A DNA stretch of 64,000 bases from assembly GCF_000374565.1 (NCBI RefSeq), contig NZ_KB894685.1:658221-722220 (forward strand). Direction: 5' to 3'. Positions 18,095 through 27,199 of this stretch are shown piece after piece (position 1 is the stretch's first letter; the number at the start of each line of letters is the position of its first letter). Source of the stretch: Siminovitchia fordii DSM 16014 = CIP 108821 (GTDB taxonomy: Bacteria > Bacillota > Bacilli > Bacillales > Bacillaceae_C). The notes beneath the pieces were generated by a model that was not told the DNA's origin, searched no databases, and was given only the letters and a program-made list of their open reading frames with translations. The position numbers were made by a program, and so were the translations under genes.

Positions 18095-20185
18095 TTGAAA
18101 TCATTAGTACTGGCTGAAAAACCCAGTGTTGCCAGGGATCTGGCACGGGTTCTCGCCTGCACGGATAAAAAGAAGCACTATATCGAAGGCCCGAAATACA
18201 TTATTACATGGGCTTTGGGACATTTGATAGAACTAAAAATGCCCGAAGACTATGATCAAAAGTATAAGACGTGGAAATTGGAAGACTTGCCTATCATCCC
18301 CCAAAAAATGGATTTAAAAGTGATCAAGCAAACTTTTCCACAATATAAAGGAATAGAACAGCTTGCCAAAAGAAAAGACATTAAAGATTTAATCATCGCG
18401 ACTGATGCAGGACGTGAAGGTGAACTGGTTGCCCGCTGGATCATTAAAAAGATCCGGTGGAAGAAGCCGGTGAAACGCCTCTGGATCTCTTCATATACTG
18501 ATCGTGCAATCAAGGAAGGGTTCCGGCAATTAAAACCGGCGAAACAATATGATGCTTTATTTGAATCTGCCGTTTGCAGAGCTGAAGCCGACTGGCTTAT
18601 CGGATTGAATGTGACAAGAGCATTGACAACAAAATTCGATGATCCCCTTTCAGCGGGACGTGTACAGACCCCGACACTCGGAATGATTATAAACCAAGAA
18701 AAAGAAATACAGTCCTTTGTTCCGAAAGAATATTGGACAGTTCATGTACAATCTGGGAGCCTTGAAGCCGTGTGGGAACACCAAGGAGAAAAAAGAATCT
18801 TTTCAAAACAGAAGGCAAATGCCATTCTGGCCAAAGTAACGAACCAAAAAGCGGTAGTTAACACAGTCGACCGTAAAGAGAAATCGGAGCAGCAGCCTCT
18901 CCCCTATGATTTGACCGAATTGCAGAGAGATGCAAACCGCCGGTTCGGGTTTTCGGCCAAAAAAACTTCGAACGTTTTGCAAGGTCTATACGAAAACCAT
19001 AAAATCGTTACGTATCCAAGAACGGACTCAAGGTATTTGACAACTGACCTGGCTTCTACGATGGCAGACCGGCTCGAAGCCCTTCGCCCAGCATACAAGG
19101 ATGATATACAGCCTATTTTGAAGCAAAAGGCAAAGGTGCTCGCGCCTCGTGTTTTTAACAACCAAAAAGTCACGGATCATCACGCCATTATACCAACAGA
19201 GCAGCCGATAAGATTAGGAGACTTATCCCAGGATGAAAGAAAGCTGTTTGATTTGATCGCCAAACGCTTTCTGGCACTTTTTTACCCGGCATATAAGTAT
19301 GAGATTGTCCGTGTGACCTTTGAAGTGAATGGAGAAACGTTCCTGTCTAAAGAAACAACTGTGATTGACGAAGGGTTCAAGGTTTTAACAAAACAGCAGG
19401 ATGGTGAAAAGCATCTGAAGTCCCTTCAACATTTAAAGCAGGGGCAAACTTTGACAATCGCTAACAGCCGTCTGCAGGAACATCTGACGGAAGCACCGCC
19501 GAGGTTTACAGAGTCCGACCTGTTGGCAAGGATGGAGAAATATGGACTTGGAACTCCTGCTACACGTGCCGATATTATCGAAAAGCTTCTCAGTTCACAG
19601 GTCATCGATCGCTCAAACAATCGCCTATTCCCTACTCCAAAAGGGAAGCAGTTGATCGAGCTTGTAAACAATGAGCTGAAATCTCCTGAACTCACTGCCA
19701 AATGGGAAGCTGAGCTTGAGGCAATCGCTCGTCAAAAAGGTGATTCTGAGCAGTTTTTACAAAATATCAGAAAGCAGACGAAACGACTTGTGACTGAAGT
19801 CAAACAAAGCGACAAGTCGTACAAAGCCCACAATATTACCGGTACGAAATGTCCGGAATGCAGCTCTCTGATGAAGGAAATAAAAGGAAAAGACGGACGT
19901 ATCCTTGTTTGCTCAAACAGGGAGTGTAACTTCCGTAAAAGGAAAGATCCGAAACTGTCCAACCGCCGCTGTCCGCAATGCCATAAGAAAATGGAAATCC
20001 ATAAGGGGAAGTCGGGAATGTATTTCCAATGCCGGCCATGCAACCTTGTGGAAAAAGCCGAAAATCGGAAAAAGACAGTCACCAAACGGGAAGAGCGCCA
20101 GCTTCTGAAAAAATACTCCAATGATGACGGCTTTGGAAACAGTTTGGCTGACGCATTGAAAGCAGCTTTGGAGGATAAAGAGTAA
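18095..20185 (+). CDS. topB: DNA topoisomerase III
   Basis: The 696-residue type IA topoisomerase relaxes negative supercoils and decatenates DNA through single-strand passage. It has a Toprim domain with Glu8 (LVLAEKPSVA) and DAGREGE at 104-110, and the catalytic Tyr307 in VTYPRTDSRYL. The C-terminus has two zinc-ribbon-like knuckles (CPEC...CSNREC and CPQC...CRPC). The start is the TTG at 18095 with AAGGGAG seven bases upstream; the frame extends 51 codons further but without a site. It is slightly shorter than B. subtilis TopB (727). It is monocistronic, with an extended -10-like TGTTATGAT just upstream, and a long terminator hairpin. Confidence 0.95.
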   Translation: MKSLVLAEKPSVARDLARVLACTDKKKHYIEGPKYIITWALGHLIELKMPEDYDQKYKTWKLEDLPIIPQKMDLKVIKQTFPQYKGIEQLAKRKDIKDLIIATDAGREGELVARWIIKKIRWKKPVKRLWISSYTDRAIKEGFRQLKPAKQYDALFESAVCRAEADWLIGLNVTRALTTKFDDPLSAGRVQTPTLGMIINQEKEIQSFVPKEYWTVHVQSGSLEAVWEHQGEKRIFSKQKANAILAKVTNQKAVVNTVDRKEKSEQQPLPYDLTELQRDANRRFGFSAKKTSNVLQGLYENHKIVTYPRTDSRYLTTDLASTMADRLEALRPAYKDDIQPILKQKAKVLAPRVFNNQKVTDHHAIIPTEQPIRLGDLSQDERKLFDLIAKRFLALFYPAYKYEIVRVTFEVNGETFLSKETTVIDEGFKVLTKQQDGEKHLKSLQHLKQGQTLTIANSRLQEHLTEAPPRFTESDLLARMEKYGLGTPATRADIIEKLLSSQVIDRSNNRLFPTPKGKQLIELVNNELKSPELTAKWEAELEAIARQKGDSEQFLQNIRKQTKRLVTEVKQSDKSYKAHNITGTKCPECSSLMKEIKGKDGRILVCSNRECNFRKRKDPKLSNRRCPQCHKKMEIHKGKSGMYFQCRPCNLVEKAENRKKTVTKREERQLLKKYSNDDGFGNSLADALKAALEDKE

Positions 20186-20194
20186 TAAAAAAAC

Positions 20195-20240
20195 GGCAGT
20201 CCGAAAGTCAAATGCAAAGTGACTTTCTGGACTGCCTTTA
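20195..20240. terminator. Terminator of topB
   Basis: A long hairpin (20195-20210 with 20220-20236, one bulge) is flanked by A7 upstream and TTTATTT downstream. Confidence 0.85.
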
Positions 20241-20444
20241 TTTGGAAAATATGCTGTAGCCCATAAAAAGGAACGAAGTTTAGTCAAGAAATAGGGAAAT
20301 AGGAACACATTCTTTTTCTTTACCTTCTTTGATATCCATTATGGGCAACTTTTCATGATGGCGGGAATCACACATCTAAAAAGACTGGTCGTGCTTATCA
20401 TATCCTGAAGGACTTCCCTCGCTCTGATTGTCGTTGGGCTTTCA

Positions 20445-20915
20445 TTAAACATCCATTGATTTGTATAAATTGGCCATTTCTATGGCTCCTACTGCTGAAT
20501 CCCAGCCCTTGTTCCCAGCTTTTGTTCCAGCCCGCTCAATTGCCTGCTCAATCGTGTCTGTTGTCAAAATGCCGAATATGACAGGTATTCCCGATTGAAG
20601 AGCCACGTTTGCCGCCCCTTTGGCTGCTTCACTGCAAACATAATCAAAGTGCGGAGTCGCTCCACGTATAACTGTTCCTAAAGTGATAATGGCATTATAT
20701 TTATTCGTTTCTGCCATCTTCTTTGCCGTCAAAGGTATTTCAAATGCACCTGGGACCCAAGCAACCTCAACATCATCCTCGGATACGCCATGGCGTTTTA
20801 ATGCATCCATCGCTCCAGAAAGCAGTTTTCCGGTAATGAATTCATTGAATCTCCCAACTACAATTCCGATTTTCAACCCTGTGCCTACTAAATTACCTTC
20901 AAAAGTCTTACCCAT
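20445..20915 (-). CDS. ribH: 6,7-dimethyl-8-ribityllumazine synthase
   Basis: The 156-residue lumazine synthase condenses 5-amino-6-ribitylamino-uracil with 3,4-dihydroxy-2-butanone 4-phosphate, the penultimate riboflavin step. It has the family hallmarks GRFNEFIT near the N-terminus, VPGAFEIPL, the catalytic loop [15 protein letters not shown] (active-site His), and FGILTTDT. Members usually form a 60-subunit capsid around riboflavin synthase. It is the last gene of the ribD-ribE-ribBA-ribH operon, 20 bp after ribBA, with GGAGG before its ATG. The 250 bp between it and topB hold only the topB terminator. Confidence 0.97.
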   Translation of the reverse strand: MGKTFEGNLVGTGLKIGIVVGRFNEFITGKLLSGAMDALKRHGVSEDDVEVAWVPGAFEIPLTAKKMAETNKYNAIITLGTVIRGATPHFDYVCSEAAKGAANVALQSGIPVIFGILTTDTIEQAIERAGTKAGNKGWDSAVGAIEMANLYKSMDV

Positions 20916-20935
20916 ATTTTTTCTCCTCCCAATGA

Positions 20936-22129
20936 TTAAAATGTCAGCAAATGTCCAAGCTTTTCCGCTTTGGTTTTCAAGTATTTTTCGTTTTCACTTT
21001 TAAAAGGAAGCTGAATCGGCAGCCTCTCAGTCACTTCAAATCCGAAATCTGAAAGACTGGAAACTTTACTTGGATTGTTTGTCAACAGCCTCACCTTTTT
21101 AACTCCAAGTTCCCTTAACATTTGAGCACCGATATTAAAATCGCGCAAATCAGCAGGAAATCCGAGTTTTTCATTGGCTTCCACTGTGTCCAATCCTTCT
21201 TCCTGAAGCTTATATGCTTTTAACTTATTGATGAGCCCGATACCTCGGCCTTCTTGGCGCAAATAAAGAATGATTCCAGTCCCCTCTTCTTCAATCCGCC
21301 TCAAAGCAGCCTGCAGCTGTGGCCCACAATCACATCTGCATGAGCCGAACACGTCCCCTGTCAAGCATTCGGAATGCATCCGTACAATTACAGGCGTATC
21401 CGGTTCAATATTGCCCTTGACAATGGCCAGATGTTCTTTATCATCCAGCTGATTAGAGTAGGCGATCACCCTGAAATCCCCGAATTCAGTCGGTAAAGAA
21501 GCTTCCGCTTCTCTTTTGACAAGTGCCTCATTTGTGCTCCTGTATAAAATCAAGTCTTTGATTGTAATCATTGACAACCCTAATTTATCCGCCATTTGCC
21601 TTAAATCCGGAGTCCGGGCCATTGTACCGTCTTCTTTCATAATTTCGCAAATGACTCCGGCAGGCTTTGCCCCGCAAAGTTCTGCAAGATCAACAGCTGC
21701 TTCTGTATGACCAGGCCTTTTTAAAACTCCTCCTTCTTTTGCAATGAGAGGAAAAATGTGACCAGGCCTTTTAAAATCTTCCGGCTTTGCGCCGTCTTCC
21801 AGCATTTTCAAAATAGTTTCCGATCTCTCAAACGCGCTGATGCCAGTCTGGGAATCAATAAAATCAACACTTACGGTAAACGCTGTCCCCAAAGGATCGG
21901 TGTTCCGATCGGCCATCTTGGGCAACTCCAAATTCTTCGCTTTTTGTTCTGTTATCGGCATGCAAATGAGGCCTCTTCCTTCTCTCGCCATGAAATTAAT
22001 CACTTCAGGAGTCGCCTTTTCTGCAAGCGCAACAAAGTCCCCTTCATTTTCCCTGTCTTCATCATCTATTACGATAATGACCTTCCCATTTTTTAAATCT
22101 TCGAGTGCCTTTTCAATTGGATCGAACAT
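20936..22129 (-). CDS. ribBA: Bifunctional DHBP synthase / GTP cyclohydrolase II
   Basis: This is a 397-residue fusion. Residues 1-200 are 3,4-dihydroxy-2-butanone-4-phosphate synthase ([11 protein letters not shown] acidic loop and the GHTEAAVDL active-site motif). Residues 205-397 are GTP cyclohydrolase II, with the zinc cysteines in [15 protein letters not shown] and the RQEGRGIGL loop. It therefore makes both precursors of riboflavin, from ribulose 5-phosphate and from GTP. The fusion and length equal B. subtilis RibA. It lies 18 bp after ribE with GGGAGG before the ATG. Confidence 0.97.
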   Translation of the reverse strand: MFDPIEKALEDLKNGKVIIVIDDEDRENEGDFVALAEKATPEVINFMAREGRGLICMPITEQKAKNLELPKMADRNTDPLGTAFTVSVDFIDSQTGISAFERSETILKMLEDGAKPEDFKRPGHIFPLIAKEGGVLKRPGHTEAAVDLAELCGAKPAGVICEIMKEDGTMARTPDLRQMADKLGLSMITIKDLILYRSTNEALVKREAEASLPTEFGDFRVIAYSNQLDDKEHLAIVKGNIEPDTPVIVRMHSECLTGDVFGSCRCDCGPQLQAALRRIEEEGTGIILYLRQEGRGIGLINKLKAYKLQEEGLDTVEANEKLGFPADLRDFNIGAQMLRELGVKKVRLLTNNPSKVSSLSDFGFEVTERLPIQLPFKSENEKYLKTKAEKLGHLLTF

Positions 22130-22147
22130 GGTGTCACGCCTCCCTTC

Positions 22148-22795
22148 TTAATCGACGAAGCCATTTTCTATCAGCTTATCCATTGTGATTTCTGCTTTTG
22201 TTTCCTTACGCCTATCCATCATGTGATAGATATATTTTGCAAGCATATCAAATTCAACGTTTACAAGATCGCCGATGCTTTTTCCCGCAAGTATTGTTTG
22301 TTGTTGGGTATGAGGAACAAGAGAAATCGTGATAATATCATCTTCTGTTTCAAAAATTGTCAGTGATGTTCCGTCTATTGCAATCGATCCTTTTTCCATG
22401 ACAAATACTTTGAATTGCTCAGGTATTCGGATGCTCATGTAAAGTGCATTTTCGAGTCTTTTTTTACTTAATAGGATACCAGTCCCATCCACATGGCCAC
22501 TGACAAAATGCCCTCCGAATCTGCCGTTGGCAGACATGGCCCTTTCCAAGTTCACCTTTGAACCCGGTGAAAGAATGCCAAGTGATGTGGCTCTGAATGT
22601 TTCGGGCATTACATCAGCTTGAAAGGAGGTACGGGTCAATTCTGTTACAGTGAGGCAAACACCGTTTACCGCAATACTGTCGCCCAGCTGGACGTCTTCC
22701 AGGATCTTTTTCGCCTGGAGATGTATAGTGAAGGATTCCGCCTTTCGGTCAATTCGCATAACAGTACCTGTTTCTTCTACAATCCCCGTAAACAT
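22148..22795 (-). CDS. ribE: Riboflavin synthase alpha chain
   Basis: This 215-residue protein starts with the family motif MFTGIVEE and contains two homologous lumazine-binding barrels (about 1-95 and 96-190), each with GDSIAVNG- or GSIAIDG-type loops, and the GHFVSGHVDG motif. It dismutates two molecules of 6,7-dimethyl-8-ribityllumazine to riboflavin. Its ATG directly follows the ribD stop codon, so the two are translationally coupled; AAAGGGGAG forms the site. Confidence 0.96.
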   Translation of the reverse strand: MFTGIVEETGTVMRIDRKAESFTIHLQAKKILEDVQLGDSIAVNGVCLTVTELTRTSFQADVMPETFRATSLGILSPGSKVNLERAMSANGRFGGHFVSGHVDGTGILLSKKRLENALYMSIRIPEQFKVFVMEKGSIAIDGTSLTIFETEDDIITISLVPHTQQQTILAGKSIGDLVNVEFDMLAKYIYHMMDRRKETKAEITMDKLIENGFVD

Positions 22796-23893
22796 TTACT
22801 CTCCCCTTTCCGTTGGTTCAGCAATTAGCTTTATATCCTGACCGATCCTCTCGACTGATTTAAATGCCAAGTGGATACTGTCAGTAATCAATCGTTTCGG
22901 GAGGCCGGCAAATGCAGGCATTCCTTCCCTGTCATTCAGTAATTTCGGAGCCATGTACATAACTATTTCCTGAAAAAGTCCGGAATCAATGAATGATGAG
23001 TGGACGGTGCTGCCGCCTTCGACAAAAACAGAAAGTATTTTTTCCGTTCCAAGCCAATTCAGCAGCGATTCGATTTCAATTTCTTCTGTAGGCATCTTTT
23101 TTACTTTGACACCTTTCTCTTCAATGGAAATACGCTTTTTTTCATTTGCATGCTTCCCACAAACAATGATTGTTGGGGCTGCATTGTCATTTAAAAGATT
23201 GGATTCTATAGGAATTTTCAAATAAGTGTCTAAAACAATTCGAATGGGATTTTTTCCACCCTGGGGCAATCGGGTTGTAAGATGGGGATTGTCCTGAATC
23301 ACAGTCGTGATGCCAACCAATATTGCATCATGGCGATGCCTGTATCGATGGACATCATACCTTGCATCACTAGAAGTGATCCATTTGCTGTCTCCGCTGG
23401 ATGCCGCTGTCTTTCCGTCAAAAGTTACAGCGGTTTTTAATGTGATGAATGGTTTCCTTGTCTTCATAAAATGAAAATAAAATTTGTTCAGCTCTTCAGC
23501 TTGTTTCTCACACAGTCCATATTCTACTGAAATGCCGGCATCCCGAAGCTTTGCCACTCCATTTCCGGTAACAATGGGGTTCGGATCAAGACCAGCTATA
23601 AAAACGCGACTGATTTTTTTCTCAATAATCAAATCAGCACATGGCGGCGTCCTTCCTGTATGTGAACATGGCTCAAGAGTCACATAAAGATCGGCTCCCT
23701 CCGCCTTTTCGCCAGCCTGCTTCAAGGCATTGACTTCAGCGTGCGGCTCGCCAGCTTTCAGATGTGCGCCCATGCCGAGAATCTGACCGTTTTTAACAAC
23801 TACACAGCCGACCGCAGGATTCGGACTCGTCTGCCCGATAACGGATTCCGCTAACTGTATTGCCAAATCCATATAAAATTTGTGATCTCCCAT
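22796..23893 (-). CDS. ribD: Bifunctional riboflavin deaminase/reductase
   Basis: This is a 365-residue fusion. The N-terminal pyrimidine deaminase has zinc ligands in PHAEVNAL and PCSHTGRTPPC; the C-terminal domain is the NADPH-dependent ribosylamino-uracil reductase (from about 145). It performs the second and third steps from GTP. The start at 23893 is set by AAAGGAGG; a longer in-frame start 18 codons upstream would lie in the riboswitch expression platform. It is the first gene of the rib operon, controlled by the FMN riboswitch and terminator upstream. Confidence 0.96.
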   Translation of the reverse strand: MGDHKFYMDLAIQLAESVIGQTSPNPAVGCVVVKNGQILGMGAHLKAGEPHAEVNALKQAGEKAEGADLYVTLEPCSHTGRTPPCADLIIEKKISRVFIAGLDPNPIVTGNGVAKLRDAGISVEYGLCEKQAEELNKFYFHFMKTRKPFITLKTAVTFDGKTAASSGDSKWITSSDARYDVHRYRHRHDAILVGITTVIQDNPHLTTRLPQGGKNPIRIVLDTYLKIPIESNLLNDNAAPTIIVCGKHANEKKRISIEEKGVKVKKMPTEEIEIESLLNWLGTEKILSVFVEGGSTVHSSFIDSGLFQEIVMYMAPKLLNDREGMPAFAGLPKRLITDSIHLAFKSVERIGQDIKLIAEPTERGE

Positions 23894-23928
23894 ATTTCCT
23901 CCTTTCATAAAAAAACAACTTAATGACG

Positions 23929-23957
23929 GAAAAAGCCCCGAAACCATGTTTCGGGGC
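23929..23957 (-). terminator. Riboswitch-controlled terminator of the rib operon
   Basis: A perfect 10-bp stem (23935-23944 with 23948-23957) with a 3-nt loop is followed on the minus strand by TTTTT. It lies between the FMN aptamer and ribD and would form when FMN is bound. Confidence 0.9.
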
Positions 23958-24064
23958 GCAAAAACAGCAAATTTAAATAAACGTCATGCAGCTTTTCCAA
24001 AAATTTTAGCAAAGCTCAAAATAAACATGCCTTTCCCTAAGAAAGCATGAAAATTGACGCCTTT

Positions 24065-24202
24065 TTCCTTCTCCCATCCAGACTTTCACTGTCGGCTTTG
24101 GAGTTTCACCAAATCCACCGACTCATTACTGAGCCGGGTCACGGACTAAGAGACATTTGTCTCATCACCGCCGGTCGGGATTTTCACCCTGCCCCGAAGG
24201 AA
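24065..24202 (-). promoter_or_regulatory. FMN riboswitch (RFN element)
   Basis: Read on the minus strand, the highly conserved RFN blocks appear in order: TTCGGGGCAGGGTGAAA, ATCCCGACCGGCGGTGATGA, the variable hairpin, AGTCCGTGACCCG, GGTGGATTTGGTGAAACTC, and AAGCCGACAGTGAAAGTC, closed by a CCTTC/GAAGG P1 stem. It senses flavin mononucleotide and, with the terminator at 23935-23957, would attenuate transcription of ribDE-ribBA-ribH when FMN is plentiful. Confidence 0.97.
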
Positions 24203-24223
24203 AATGTATTCGAATGTATTCCT

Positions 24224-24253
24224 ATTATCTCTATTTTATTGTGACAATGTCAA
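24224..24253 (-). promoter_or_regulatory. SigA promoter of the rib operon
   Basis: On the minus strand, TTGACA (24253-24248) is followed after 18 bp by GATAAT (24229-24224), placing the start about 15 nt ahead of the FMN aptamer. Confidence 0.85.
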
Positions 24254-24295
24254 GCTTTGCATTTTATCAATGTGATTGATTCTAATAAAAAATGA

Positions 24296-24324
24296 GCGTT
24301 GTTGACGGCTTTGGTCAACAACGC
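24296..24324. other. Perfect hairpin in the rib-upstream gap
   Basis: An 11-bp perfect inverted repeat (24296-24306 with 24314-24324) has A-rich flanks on the left and an A5 run on the right. It could terminate minus-strand transcripts entering from the right. The rest of 24330-24540 holds nothing I can support. Confidence 0.5.
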
Positions 24325-24542
24325 CCAAAAAGGAGAAATTGAATGTAGATGCAGCTCACTGTAATCTGTTTTCTTCCAAATGCCGTAAAACCATACAACT
24401 TTACAAAGATTATCTCTACATGTCTGATTGACCGGATGATCGATAAATCAAACAAACTATCCATTTGATAAGTAGCTCAATCCTCATTATCTGAATCTTT
24501 CTTGCTTTAAACAGATATAATTCGGTACACCTCCCAACAAAG

Positions 24543-24571
24543 AAAAGGACTCCCGTAGAGGAAGTCCTTGA
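24543..24571 (-). terminator. Terminator downstream of the broken membrane-protein gene
   Basis: AAGGACT/AGTCCTT arms (24545-24551 with 24563-24569), extended by CC/GG, are followed on the minus strand by TTTTC. Confidence 0.65.
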
Positions 24572-24691
24572 AAAAAAATTCTGCATAGGATTTAGAGAGG
24601 GGGCCTATTGAACCCTATATGAACAATATACCACTTATTTTAACTGTATAAGTACGCAAAAAGTATGCAAAAAGTCCACCAAACTGCAACT

Positions 24692-25116
24692 TTATTTATT
24701 AAACAACTTTTTTCTAAATAGATTTTCTGTAATTACGTTTGAAACGAAGAAAGTTAATGAACCAACGACGCTGAGAATAATAAAAGCCAAGATGTTGCTC
24801 ATATCACTTGTAGTTAAAGAACGGCCCTGGGTTAAATAAAGCAAAGCACTAACCAATATACCATATACTAACCCAAGAATTAAAAGCGAGAACAATCGCC
24901 GTTTAGTTGTATTTAAAAAAGATATTTTCAAAACAAGTTCTCCAATAACCACCCCTACAAAAGCCAGTAATACAATAATCGGAATATAAATAACTAAAAA
25001 AAATTAAAGTACTCATTAAAACTGTAATCATTGACCTGAGAACCTATAAAAATGGCTAGTACATTTAACAAAAAGAAAAAAAATAAGGTAAGAATATAAG
25101 ATATTAAAAATCTCAT
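24692..25116 (-). pseudogene. Frameshifted small multi-pass membrane protein
   Basis: Two overlapping minus-strand frames together encode one plausible protein of about 140 residues with four membrane helices. The 5' part runs from the ATG at 25116 (MRFLISYILTLFFFFLLN) to a stop just after a run of eight A (plus strand, 24996-25003). The 3' part, in another frame, continues with IPIIVLLAFVGVVIGELVL and ends at 24692. Adding one base to the run joins them seamlessly. The good GGAGGTG site near 25140 precedes an ATG whose frame ends after six codons exactly at the 25116 ATG, suggesting a second shift or coupling. Family not recognised. Confidence 0.6.
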
Positions 25117-25196
25117 CTGAGTTTAAACCCCATTCTTACACCTCCGAAAAATTTCTAACTATTCCATCCTTAAAAAAACTGTCAAGGATTGATAAA

Positions 25197-25290
25197 ATGC
25201 TTCAAGTTATTATTAGAATCGTTTTAATATCAGCATCAGCACTTAGCTTGATGTTCATTCCTAAAAAGTCACGGCTACACGCATCTTTAC
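25197..25290 (+). pseudogene. Possible N-terminal remnant of a membrane protein gene
   Basis: An ATG with AAGGA upstream opens a frame beginning MLQVIIRIVLISASALSLMF followed by PKKS, which looks like the first membrane helix and turn of a small integral membrane protein. The frame then runs into the aceA terminator and stops near 25354 without further helices. This suggests a gene truncated by a rearrangement. Evidence is limited to one hydrophobic stretch. Confidence 0.3.
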
Positions 25291-25296
25291 CTCAAA

Positions 25297-25333
25297 AAGC
25301 CCCCTTGAGAGTACCACTTTCAAGGGGGCCATC
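25297..25333 (-). terminator. Terminator of aceA
   Basis: A 10-bp GCCCCCTTGA/TCAAGGGGGC stem (25299-25308 with 25320-25329) is followed on the minus strand by TTTTTGAG. Confidence 0.88.
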
Positions 25334-25342
25334 CTGTTATTG

Positions 25343-26623
25343 TCAAGATTGCTGAAACTGTGCTTCCTCGGTTGATCCGGCCAATGCCGTTGTGGAAGAA
25401 GTTCCTCCGGAAATGACCATTGACACTTCATCAAAGTAACCAGTACCCACTTCACGCTGATGTCGTGTAGCTGTGTACCCTTCCGGTTCGGAAGCGAACT
25501 CTGCCTGCTGCAGCTTGGAATAGGCAGCCATGCCGGTTTCATTATAGCCTCTGGCCAACTCGAACATGCTGTGATTGAGTGAATGGAAGCCCGCAAGTGT
25601 AACGAATTGGAATTTGTATCCCATTTTTCCTAACTCTTGTTGGAAGCTAGCAATCTCTTCATCGCTTAGCTTGCTTTTCCAATTAAAGGAGGGTGAGCAG
25701 TTATAGGCAAGCAATTTACCAGGGAATTTTTCGTGAATTGCCTCGGCAAAGCGCCGGGCTTCCTCAATATCCGGTTCAGCCGTTTCACACCAGATGAGAT
25801 CTGCGTATGGCGCATAGGCAAGCCCTCTTGCAATTGCTTGGTCAAGCCCCGGATTTGTGTAGTAAAACCCTTCCGGACTTCTTTCACCCGTCAGGAACTG
25901 GCGGTCATATGGATCAACATCGCTTGTAATCAGGTTAGCTGCATTCGCATCCGTCCTTGCAATAATAACAGTAGGCACATCCATGACGTCTGCAGCCAGC
26001 CTCGCCGCAATCAAGTGTCGCACAGCCGTTTGTGTCGGCTGAAGAACTTTACCGCCCAAATGTCCGCATTTTTTCTCTGAAGCCAATTGGTCCTCAAGGT
26101 GGACTCCGCCTGTTCCAGCCTCAATCATGGATTTTGTCAGTTCGAATACATTGAGAGGACCACCAAATCCAGCCTCCATATCTGCAACAATCGGAGCAAA
26201 CCAATAAGTATCTCCTTCTCCCTCTGCCTGCTGGATTTGATCCGCACGCTGAAGTGTTTGATTGATTCGCTTGACGACCTGCGGAACACTGTTGGCTGGA
26301 TATAAGCTTTGATCCGGATACATCTGTCCCGCAAGATTCGCATCTGCTGCAACCTGCCAACCACTCAGATAAATTGCCTTAAGGCCTGCTTTTACCTGCT
26401 GCATTGCCTGGTTTCCTGTCAAAGCACCCAACGCATTTATATAATCTTCCGTATTGATCAATTTCCAAAGCCTTTCCGCTCCCATCCGCGCCAATGTTTG
26501 TTCAATGACGACCGATCCGCGCAGCTTCACTACATCTTCAGCAGAATATGGCCTCTCTATCCCTTTCCAGCGGTCAGTTTTCCAGCTTTCTTCAACTTGG
26601 CGGATCTGTGCTTCTCTTGTCAT
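25343..26623 (-). CDS. aceA: Isocitrate lyase
   Basis: The 426-residue enzyme splits isocitrate into glyoxylate and succinate, the first glyoxylate-bypass step. The signature KKCGHLGGK with catalytic Cys186 is intact, and magnesium and substrate residues are visible in ADMEAGFGG and the VHLEDQ segment. Length fits the bacterial single-domain form. GGGAG precedes the ATG. The gene ends in a strong terminator and is the downstream member of a block with a small Cys-containing protein and malate synthase, all on the minus strand. B. subtilis lacks this enzyme. Confidence 0.97.
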   Translation of the reverse strand: MTREAQIRQVEESWKTDRWKGIERPYSAEDVVKLRGSVVIEQTLARMGAERLWKLINTEDYINALGALTGNQAMQQVKAGLKAIYLSGWQVAADANLAGQMYPDQSLYPANSVPQVVKRINQTLQRADQIQQAEGEGDTYWFAPIVADMEAGFGGPLNVFELTKSMIEAGTGGVHLEDQLASEKKCGHLGGKVLQPTQTAVRHLIAARLAADVMDVPTVIIARTDANAANLITSDVDPYDRQFLTGERSPEGFYYTNPGLDQAIARGLAYAPYADLIWCETAEPDIEEARRFAEAIHEKFPGKLLAYNCSPSFNWKSKLSDEEIASFQQELGKMGYKFQFVTLAGFHSLNHSMFELARGYNETGMAAYSKLQQAEFASEPEGYTATRHQREVGTGYFDEVSMVISGGTSSTTALAGSTEEAQFQQS

Positions 26624-26662
26624 GGCAAATCTCTCCCATTCTATGTTTTTATATTTTATGAA

Positions 26663-26683
26663 TAGATTGATTCAAGCAATCTA
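26663..26683. promoter_or_regulatory. Inverted repeat in the aceA leader
   Basis: TAGATTG-N7-CAATCTA is a perfect 7-bp inverted repeat about 40 bp upstream of the aceA start. It could be a regulator operator or a small leader hairpin. No known consensus was recognised. Confidence 0.4.
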
Positions 26684-26721
26684 TCATCCCCTGTAACACA
26701 CCTGTTTTATCGTTTTTCTAT

Positions 26722-26735
26722 GTTATATAACAGGT
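26722..26735 (-). promoter_or_regulatory. Shared glyoxylate-region promoter motif, aceA copy
   Basis: The minus strand reads ACCTGTTATATAACA. The core TGTTATATAACA (26721-26732) is a perfect 12-bp palindrome, and an inverted second arm ACCTGTT lies at 26700-26706. The same 10-mer CTGTTATATA occurs in front of the 95-residue protein gene and glcB. Confidence 0.5.
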
Positions 26736-26747
26736 AGATCAAAAAAA

Positions 26748-27035
26748 TTATTCAACATCCTCACAGCATTGAATTACTTCTTTAAATGTTTGATGCTCCA
26801 TTCCGCATTTATTACATATGTTCTCCATGTCCATCTCCTCTCGGATAACGACCACTTCTTTCGCTGGCAACGGCTCAACATCAAACGAACCTTCAGCATT
26901 TCTTTTTAAAGTGAGCAATTCCTTTCCATAGACAAAAGTTGTACCATTCATTTCTTCAACAGTTTTGCCCTTTATCAACTCTTCCAAAATCCACGCTTCG
27001 ATCAAGTCTTTTTCCGCTGTTTGTTTCGTTTGCAT
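26748..27035 (-). CDS. Small protein with C-terminal cysteine cluster
   Basis: This is a 95-residue cytosolic protein. The first about 75 residues are mixed alpha/beta and acidic; the end carries CNKCG and CC (ICNKCGMEHQTFKEVIQCCEDVE pattern, given here only by its key residues Cys-x2-Cys-x12-Cys-Cys), which could bind a metal. I do not recognise the family. The start at 27035 has AAGGTGGGG upstream; an earlier GTG lies inside that site. It sits between glcB and aceA on the same strand with its own promoter, so a role tied to the glyoxylate bypass is a reasonable but unproven inference. Confidence 0.65.
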   Translation of the reverse strand: MQTKQTAEKDLIEAWILEELIKGKTVEEMNGTTFVYGKELLTLKRNAEGSFDVEPLPAKEVVVIREEMDMENICNKCGMEHQTFKEVIQCCEDVE

Positions 27036-27074
27036 GTTCCCCACCTTCTTTTACTTTATTATTGGATTGTCACT

Positions 27075-27103
27075 AATATATAACAGATAAACAATTTAGT
27101 CAA
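27075..27103 (-). promoter_or_regulatory. SigA promoter with shared motif, 95-residue protein gene
   Basis: On the minus strand TTGACT (27103-27098), a 17-bp spacer and TATATT (27080-27075) form a good SigA promoter. The shared 10-mer CTGTTATATA (27086-27077) overlaps the -10. Confidence 0.7.
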
Positions 27104-27163
27104 TTGTTATAATACAATATTTTTAAATTTTTTATTTATTCTTTCTACAAAGTCTTTAAATAT

Positions 27164-27191
27164 CTTCAAGGCCGTAGAACCGGCCTTGAAG
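27164..27191 (-). terminator. Terminator of glcB
   Basis: A 10-bp stem TTCAAGGCCG/CGGCCTTGAA (27164-27173 with 27180-27189) lies just after the glcB stop. The following T-tract is weak. Confidence 0.7.
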
Positions 27192-27199
27192 CCACCATT

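Noticed and set aside
24296-24324. Transposon end or attachment site
   Set aside because: Only one perfect hairpin is present, with no transposase and no target duplication; a terminator is the simpler reading.
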